DNA of 64,000 nucleotides from Dactylorhiza incarnata (lineage: Eukaryota; Streptophyta; Magnoliopsida; Asparagales; Orchidaceae), in NCBI GenBank assembly GCA_033032865.1, contig JAWHQI010000028.1:5165001-5229000 (forward strand), given 5' to 3'. A program made the position numbers and the translations under genes. The notes beneath the pieces are model-generated. The model ran no database searches, was not told the origin of the DNA, and saw nothing but the letters and a program-made list of their open reading frames with translations. Within the stretch, counting starts at the first letter, position 1; each line of letters opens with the position of its first letter. Positions 57,386-64,000 of this stretch are shown one piece after another.

Positions 57386-58536
57386 TGTTGGATCTTACGG
57401 CGCCCTTAGAGGGGGGGTGAATAAGGGAATAAAATTCTTTTTATAAATTTTAAGATAATAGGAAATAATGATAACAATTTTGTAATAACAATTTTACAAT
57501 AATGAAATTTTACGCCAAATGAGAGAAATCAAATAAACACAAATATAATCATGATTGCATTATATAAAAAGGGTGTTTACAAAATTTGATTTCAATATCG
57601 CTAGAAATCGGAGGCGTACAAAAGTGAATTTCTTTTCCTTTTCTATACCGACTTGTATCCCCACAACCCGTTTGCCTTTAGCCTATCCTTCCCCGGATAA
57701 GGCCTCAATCCGCTCTAGCCAATCCTTCCCCGGATATGGCCTCGAGCCCCCTAGATCTAATCACCTAGAACTAGTCGCCAACAAAAGGCGAATTTCCCCC
57801 TAAGTCGTACCCAGACCTAGTCGCCAACACAAGGCGAATTAACTACAAAATACAAATAAAGAAATGAAGTAAATAACAAGCAAACTCCCTCTTGAAATTT
57901 CTGGAGATGAGGATGAAGGATCGCTGAAGCACAAGCGAGGTCGAAGCGATCGTTCTTCGGATGCAGCGTGATGGCTTCCTTCTCCAGAATTTCTTCTTTG
58001 GCTTTGAGTGGGAGATGATGTTTTGGCAGAGTAGCAGCACGAGAGTTTGGGCACAAGTAATGTCTCTGGAAGATCTAACCAAAACGAGAGAGAGCCCAGC
58101 ATTTTATAGAACTTGGAGCTAGCGCCTGCGGTAGTGGCTAGCGCCTGCGGTAGCGTTCGTGTGGAGCGGTTGCGAAACCGTTGGCGGTGTGGCGCTGTGC
58201 ACGAACTTGAGATAGCGCCTGGCGGTAGCGATAGCGCTGGCGGTAGCGGTAGCGGTTGCGAAACCGTCGCTGTGCACGAACTGGAGATAGCGCCTGGCGG
58301 TAGCGATAGCGTTGGCGGTAGTGCTGGCGGTAGCGGTAGCGCTAGCGGTAGCGCTGGTGTTAGCGATAGCGCTGGCGGTAGCGCTGCTCCTTTCAAAAGT
58401 TTGTTCCAAGCTGCTTTCTACCTGTGGAGTATTGCACCTATAGTTTCTGCACACTATAAACACACTACAAGCAATATCAAATACAATATGTGATTTGTTA
58501 TTCTCAAACAAAGGGATGTGACACACATGTCCAACA
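57386..58536 (-). repeat. S2 5' LTR
   Basis: 1,151 bp, with the same features as the 3' LTR. The hexamer array is at 58113-58390, shorter and rearranged relative to the other copy. Confidence 0.9.
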
Positions 58537-59649
58537 GTATATCCATTTTGAGGCACTCTAAATGGCTGTCCAGCTGCGGTAAGCGCTGTTTTTTGTCGTC
58601 TTTTGTCTTTTGGTTTCTTTTGGGTTTTCCGGTTTACCGTTTTCCACTTTTCAATTTTTTTGGCGCAAACATTTCTATAAATCCTCTACGCATTCTGCTA
58701 CGATTAAAATGAGACGCAACCCGAGTAAAATGCATATTATTTCAGTGGTTTCCACAACCCAGACCTAATTGGAAGATCTTGAGGATGGCGTCCTAAGAGA
58801 ATCGTGGCAATAATGCAGAAAAGGATAAAAGGAAAGCAGTGGTGAGTATTTTATTTCTTGAAATTATGGTTATTCAAGTAATTTTCTTAATTTATTATTT
58901 TGTACCTGAAAAGGACACTGCCTGTGCATATGAATTAAAATGATTTATCGTTATACCAAAAATGTGGGTAAGGGAAGTTCAAGCGATACAAAATCCGAGG
59001 GGAACTTTTATTTAAAACAATTATGTATATGAAAATTTCGACCAAATAAAAGTCAAAGGGTAAAACAGTGCATCACATTTTGAATCCGATGAAGTAGAGG
59101 CATCTACGGAGGGATTCACCAGTAGGGGTGAGCCTTTAATTACGCCATTCGGGGGTGGGATCCAATTCAAGTTTGCATTCATGTTATATGTAATAAAAAG
59201 GGGTAAATTCAAAAAAGGAAAAACTAGATGAAGTATTATAGAACTTTCGATTTTTCTGTAATGTATGCATATTGGTAAAATCCCGTTGTTTGCATGTATA
59301 CACTGTTTCACGAAATATCTGTCTCACATAGTCATATTTTTATGACTAATCCATGTTGACTCAAAATTTTTAGGCAAATGAAGCAACTCCAAGTGTTCCT
59401 CGAAGGATTCCTCCTGAAGAATTAGCGAAGGTATGGCTCAAGATCTTCATAGGGATTGAAGATTGTCAAGAAAGGCATATAGCCTCATGTACAGATTATG
59501 ATTGTAAATTTTGTAACGAGTACGGTTGAGTACTCAACATTTCTGTAATAATTTTGAAAATAAATAAATTAATGTTGGTTTGTACTCATTTGTGCATTTA
59601 CGCCATTAACTGCGACAAATAAATTGAAACTATAAGAACGGTCCTCACA
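58537..59649 (+). repeat. TR-GAG 3' LTR, second part
   Basis: Resumes after S2. The copy of Gag exon 1 here (ATG at 58785) has a TAA at 58794-58796, so only the 5' LTR can supply a working exon 1 at present. Exon 2 is unchanged apart from its surroundings. Confidence 0.88.
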
Positions 59650-61501
59650 TATTTCACTTGCATGAAACTTGTATGTTTGGGAAATGGTGTGCATTTAGCA
59701 CAAAAGTGTATTTGGTCTATTTTTCCCAAATGGATTGTCACATGCCAAGGAGATTTTGATCATGCATGCATTACGACGAAATTTATCACCCCTGGAAAAA
59801 TTGGGATTTTTGGACTTGAATTTTCTTAAGTATTTCATTTATAATTAATATGCCACACTTTTAAATAAATGAAATAAATATAACTAAATCACTTAGGAAA
59901 AATCTAAATCTCTTTCACTTGGTTAGTTATGTCAGAACACACCTCTGTAAATTTAATGGGAATTTTTAAGGTCATTTTTCTTGTAGAATGTTATTAATTG
60001 TATTTGTCGCATTTATGTATATGCAAAATATATGTGGTCAAAAGCTAAAACTTAAAAAATTTCAATACTCTTGCTAGACACTTTTTAGGACATGATGAAC
60101 CTTTGTAAATTATTTGGAATTTTTGGATGAATAAATAATATAATACTTGTTCAATGTTGAAAATTCCTCATAAAAGTGTTTATGGAATTTTAATGGGCAT
60201 ATTATAATGGAAAATTATGATTCTCTGTTAGACACATTTTTATGACATAAGAAACCACTGGAAAATTACTTGGATTATTTGGGCATCAGATTTTTGTACC
60301 TCATGTGTAAATTGATTAATTGGCACATATTTCTTAAATATGAATTATGGCCAAATTAAATTAGAAAATATTTGAATCTCTGGAAAATTATCTTTCATGA
60401 CATGTTGAAGCTTTGGAAATTATTTTAGCTGTATTGGCCATGTAGTTTTGATAGTTACATCACATAAGACTTGAATAACACAATGTGAACAATATTGGTC
60501 TGTGTATAGCAAAAACATAATTTGTTGACCTAATAGTGAAATCATTTTAGAAATGAATGATTCCTGATAGAACATTAACATGATCATGTGCACCTCAGGA
60601 AGTAATCATGGAGCATATAGATTAGTATAGCTTGGGTTGCACCACATACAATGCATAAGGAATTATAAGTCTATCCCAAGTTAACAAGAACAACATCGCA
60701 AGAGGGCTTTAGAGAAGGGTAGCCACCAACAAGATTTAAATATCTTGAGAAAGGGACGTTTGGGATGTCACCCCATCATACCTCCTAGTACCGTTGTGAG
60801 CCATTCACCGGGTAGTCCTCGGGAAGTCCAAGATCCTAAACTGCTAAGTCCAACTAAATTCTAGAAAAGAATAAACTAAGTAGAAAGATAAGTAGAACTT
60901 ATGTACACACCCCTCGGAAGATGATAAGGATTTGGTTATGAAGGGCTGGATAGTCAGGGGAGCTAAAGCTCGGTTTGGTTGTGATATGGTTATGATATAG
61001 AGGACTAGTTAGTCCTGCGAGCTGGATGTTCGGGTGGTTGAGTTAATACATATATGTGCATGTACATGTGCATAAATGATGTGGTGGGTCTTTGGTACTA
61101 CCCCAGTTATCACACCGACGGGAGTACGTTGACTTGACAGGTCCAGGTCAGCTGGTTTTTTTGTGAAGTTTTCCTAATGACCCCTTTTACTAGCCTAAAA
61201 GACTGGTGGATTCCAGCAATAGTATGCAAGGACTTTAGAGTGCACCTAGGACATGCACAGAGGTATATATAATGTCTATGCTCGCTATTGTGCATACCCA
61301 CCTAGGAGTGGAGGTACCCATTCCACTGCCCACTATAGTCAGGTGGTACTTGAGAGTCTAGCTAACTGCGAAAAGCAGGAAATAAAGGTCCGTGCGCATG
61401 GAGTTGTGTGTGTGTGTTGCACTTGTGTGTAATCATAGTATAAGCATTGCATTCAACAAAATCCTCATCATTTACAAATAGTATGAGCTCTTTTTATATG
61501 T
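59650..61501 (+). repeat. Giant LTR L5, third segment
   Basis: AT-rich, then at 60720-60835 the block AGAAAGGGACGTTTGGGATGT...GGGAAGTCCA, shared with L1 (3450-3536) and L2 (8060-8150). It has the hairpin GGACTAGTTAGTCC and GAGC words near 61005-61025 and a decayed H1 hairpin near 61463-61500. Interrupted by G6 at 61501. No gene. Confidence 0.75.
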
Positions 61502-61585
61502 TGTAACGCCCCAAAAATTGTAGTTTAACGAAGTAGGCGGAATGGTAGTGATGCGCTCGAAGTAGGCTGAATTTTCCCTACCTTC

Positions 61586-61850
61586 TCCTCGCGCACGTTC
61601 AGTAGCTTTTCTTCGCGCACGACCAGTGATCGTGCGCTATGATCGTGCGTTAAATACAAGGAATAGGGGTCGGCTGAAAGGGTGTACGCGCACGACCAGT
61701 GGCCTCTTCTTCGCGCACGACCAGTGATCGTGCGCATGATCGTGCGTTAATATTGAGGAAATATGGTCGGCTGGAAGGCTATACGCGCACGACCAGAGGT
61801 TCTTCGCGCACGAACAGTGACCGTGCGCCTGTGAACGTGCGCACTGTTTA
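61586..61850. promoter_or_regulatory. GCGCACGA-N7-TCGTGCGC hairpins in G6 LTR
   Basis: Full sites lie at 61615-61637, 61713-61735 and 61806-61828 (one arm base changed), each with a 7-nt centre (CCAGTGA or ACAGTGA). Extra half-sites lie near 61591, 61645, 61687, 61740 and 61785. They lie about 80-330 bp from the LTR start, upstream of the likely transcription start. Confidence 0.85.
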
Positions 61851-62143
61851 TTCTGCTCCGCGAAAATGAACGGATATGGCGATCCGGCCGTTCATTTGTG
61901 TTGGATTTGGATCCAACGGCTGGGGCTTTGGCTGGAGGCTATTAGGGCTTATGAGAGGGGTTTATTCCTCATTATTTTGGGGCTCTTCTCTCTCCTAGGC
62001 TAGAGAAAGAAGAAGGAGGCAAGGAAGAAGAAGGGGAGATCCGGCCATTGACGGAGCTCCGTAGCTCCGTTTCGCGAGCCGTTTCCAGATCTGGAGAGTG
62101 CAGCCCGGTGCGGTCCTTTCCCTCCGTGTAAAATCTCAGATCC

Positions 62144-64000
62144 ATGGCTAAGAAGAACGCTCCTAGGGTAACAATTCTTCCTCCCGATCTTTGGACCTGT
62201 CATTTGTCCTCTCTTTCCTTTTTCTATGCTTGCATGAGGAATCTCTTTCACCAAATGGGTGAAGTGTAGGATTTCCTCAAGTTCTTTGGAACTCTGGGTA
62301 GATTGTGTCCGTCCCCGGCATTATTGCATGTAGAAATCCGGTAGTCGTGCGGATTTAGGCATTGTGTGTGAAGTCTATTCGTGGTCGTGAGCCCGAATCG
62401 GTGATGCTTGATTTGCGACGTTGCATTTAGGTTAGGCCTAGAATGCGTGCCGGAGAATGACTCCGTGAAATCATCTATAGTATCGCGGGAATTAAGTGTA
62501 GGCGTCTTGTGAAGATCCTAACAAAAGCCCCATGCTTTGAGATTGGATGAAGGCAAACCTTCACCACGAAATTGATGTGGAGCGTCTTGTACCTCCTTCT
62601 TGGTTACGTGTAAAGCCTATGTCCTCGTGAAGGCTTGGGTGTTGTAATCTATGTTTTGTGTAGCACTAGCAAGTGCTAAACCCTTACGGGCCGAGGTGAT
62701 GTCACACCCGCATCGTATGTGTGAACTCGACGATGAGAGCTCGGGAATTGACTGAACTGAACCCGTTTCCATGTCGTATCGGTAAAGGGATTGTTGTCTC
62801 TCGTAAAGCCGTGTGATCATGGGAGAGGCCGCGGAAGGTGTTTACCTAGACGGGCCAGAAGCTCTTTTCCATCTAAAGTTTCCGGACTCATGATGGTGTT
62901 GGTGCTCGTGAAGAAGTACCTTTGATCCATGCCTTGCGAGCATGGAGTGTGCGGTTGTGTGTACCCACGTTGGTGATAGATTGTTGTTATGATTAGCCTC
63001 ATGCGGTTGCTTAGGCGGTTGTGGGAACCTTCGGGTGAACCCAACCAACATCATGTGCATACCTAGGTTCCTTTCTTTTTGATGCCCAACCTAGAATATT
63101 GATTGTGCTTGAAACCTCACCTTGTGTAGTTTGCACTTTCTTTATATTAGTACTTGTTGCTAGTATGGCTTGCTTGCAGGGTAGAAGCTCCGCCACCCCG
63201 GGAAAGGGGTGGGGTCATTATAATTTGGTCAGCTTTGCTGACCGTTACCTTATTTGCCACCGCTTGGTAGAATGTTCTTATGCAGGTGCAGGTGAGCCTA
63301 GCGGAAAATAGCGGGCGGTGGCCCTTTGCTGAGTTGGCCCTCGAAGGTCAGCCTCTTTTCTGTTTTCCTTGTATTGCCGGCCTGCGCGCCGATGTATGTT
63401 CATGGAGTTTTGTGCATTTTGTTAAATGTAAGGCCTTAAGGCCGTAACTCTATTTATTGTTTCATTCCTGAGATAGTGGACTATTCTAAAATGAAATGGT
63501 TTAATCCTTTGTGCTTCCGCTTATCTTTAGTGTACTCTGGTGTAGTTATTTTCTGTGTATCACCTTATAACGCCTAGCTAGTGTGTATAATATGGCGTGG
63601 GGTCCCGGCCGGACCTACTGTTATACTATTCTTACTGGCAGGGTGTTACAATTTGGTATCAGAGCTTAGGGCGTCGATCCGTAGTTTAACGAATTCGGGA
63701 CGAATTCCTTTTAAGGGGTGGTGCGCACAGGTTGTGCATTCACCTAAAATGACAAAAAACTAATAAGAATGTTCACTTAGGAATGAAACAACATACTTGT
63801 TTGCGGAACCTGAGCGTTCCATGATTGATGTTTGCTATGTTTTCGGTCACTAAATTGTGCCTTGCATAATTATAGGTGACTAGAAGTGCTGCGGGGCAGT
63901 CTCGACCCCGCAACACCGCTGAAGGAAGTGGGTCGGCTGAAGTGCCAGCGACCACTCCTTCGGCTGAGATGATCAGAGTGGTCACAGAAGCGGTCATGGC
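62144..64000 (+). CDS. G6 Gag N-terminus, spliced model, partial
   Basis: Downstream of the PBS a frame is open from 63876 to the window end (VTRSAAGQSRPRNTAEG), but no ATG precedes it in frame after the acceptor-like ATTATAG. In the LTR, an ATG at 62144 opens MAKKNAPR and meets a donor GTAACA at 62168. Exons 62144-62167 and 63876 onward join in phase 0. A 6-nt GTGCAG flanked by acceptor TTATGCAG and donor GTGAGC (63286-63291) could be an additional micro-exon. The frame is too short here to show a capsid domain, so Gag identity rests on position. Confidence 0.5.
63654..63665 (+). promoter_or_regulatory. G6 primer-binding site (iMet tRNA)
   Basis: TGGTATCAGAGC, 3 nt after the LTR end at 63650. 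In the splice model it lies inside the intron. Confidence 0.92.

Larger units (their letters stand above)
49161..58536 (-). mobile_element. Sirevirus S2 (Ty1/copia) inside the TR-GAG LTR
   Basis: LTRs are at 49161-50330 (3') and 57386-58536 (5'), running TGTTGGACAT to GATCCAACA on the minus strand. The flanks are GTATG (49156-49160) and GTATA (58537-58541), one mismatch; the intact 5' LTR of the TR-GAG element gives the empty site. Minus-strand order is gag, protease, integrase, RT, RNase H, then a 2-kb AT-rich 3' region with no env-like gene. Gag and pol have several single-base lesions, so it is inactive. Confidence 0.92.
44595..59649 (+). mobile_element. TR-GAG element (Ty3/gypsy, gag only)
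   Basis: LTRs at 44595-46690 and 48175-49160 plus 58542-59649 (2.09 kb, split by S2), perfect duplication TATTT (44590-44594 and 59650-59654), PBS at 46694 and PPT at 48162-48174. The interior is only 1.5 kb and encodes Gag alone. That matches the class called terminal-repeat retrotransposons with GAG domain. The CGAGGACGAAA...AAGGAGGGAAGAG sequence before the 3' LTR and the TGTGACGACC start resemble Del/Tekay chromoviruses, so it probably depends on such an element for reverse transcriptase. Confidence 0.9.
61502..64000 (+). mobile_element. Ty3/gypsy element G6, 5' part
   Basis: The 5' LTR is 61502-63650 (2,149 bp), starting TGTAACGCCCC and ending GGGTGTTACA. It is followed by ATT and the PBS TGGTATCAGAGC (63654-63665). 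The rest runs past the window edge. TATGT (61497-61501) should be repeated at its far end if it is complete. The TGTAACG start and iMet PBS fit Del/Tekay-like chromoviruses. Confidence 0.85.

Overview
This window is intergenic repeat DNA from a plant with a retrotransposon-rich genome. The evidence is plant-type Ty1/copia Sireviruses, Ty3/gypsy LTRs with chromovirus-like (Del/Tekay) hallmarks, and a primer-binding site for initiator Met-tRNA (TGGTATCAGAGC) in every element whose PBS I can read. I found no host protein gene, tRNA or rRNA. The species cannot be named from this sequence.

Layout and nesting. An old minus-strand Sirevirus (called H) survives in pieces at 16841-17800, 27534-27796 and 33133-34828. 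It is cut by a giant Ty3/gypsy-type LTR (L1, from 87 to about 16840), by a full Sirevirus S1 (17801-27533, minus strand) and by a minus-strand solo LTR L4 (27797-33132). L1 is itself split by two solo LTRs: L2 (3537-10210, TSD GTCCA) and L3 (11112-16451, TSD TTTTA). To the right a second broken giant LTR, L5 (34829-36168, 44182-44594, 59650-61501), carries three insertions. These are the pol-less Sirevirus S3 (36169-44181, TSD CCTAG), a gag-only Ty3/gypsy element of TR-GAG type (44595-59649, TSD TATTT), and a further gypsy element G6 (61502 to beyond the window end). The TR-GAG 3' LTR contains Sirevirus S2 (49161-58536, minus strand).

Coding content. S1 is the youngest complete copy: gag, protease, integrase, RT and RNase H with only a few lesions, plus a coiled-coil env-like region. 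S2 has gag and pol with several lesions. S3 keeps LTRs, gag and an env-like gene but no pol. The TR-GAG element encodes only Gag; its reading frame can be followed through two predicted introns, so that the 5' LTR supplies the first two exons and the second intron contains the PBS. G6 shows the same arrangement.

Most unusual signal. The LTRs, and some internal regions, are full of short inverted repeats. S1 and S3 carry dozens of copies of CGTCGA-N7-TCGACG with a constant 7-nt spacer, including inside the Gag C-terminal reading frame. The unrelated G6 LTR carries GCGCACGA-N7-TCGTGCGC with the same spacer. The giant LTRs carry hairpins whose stems differ by compensating changes while the loop is conserved, and nearly every tandem array in L3 and one in L2 is built around a hairpin.
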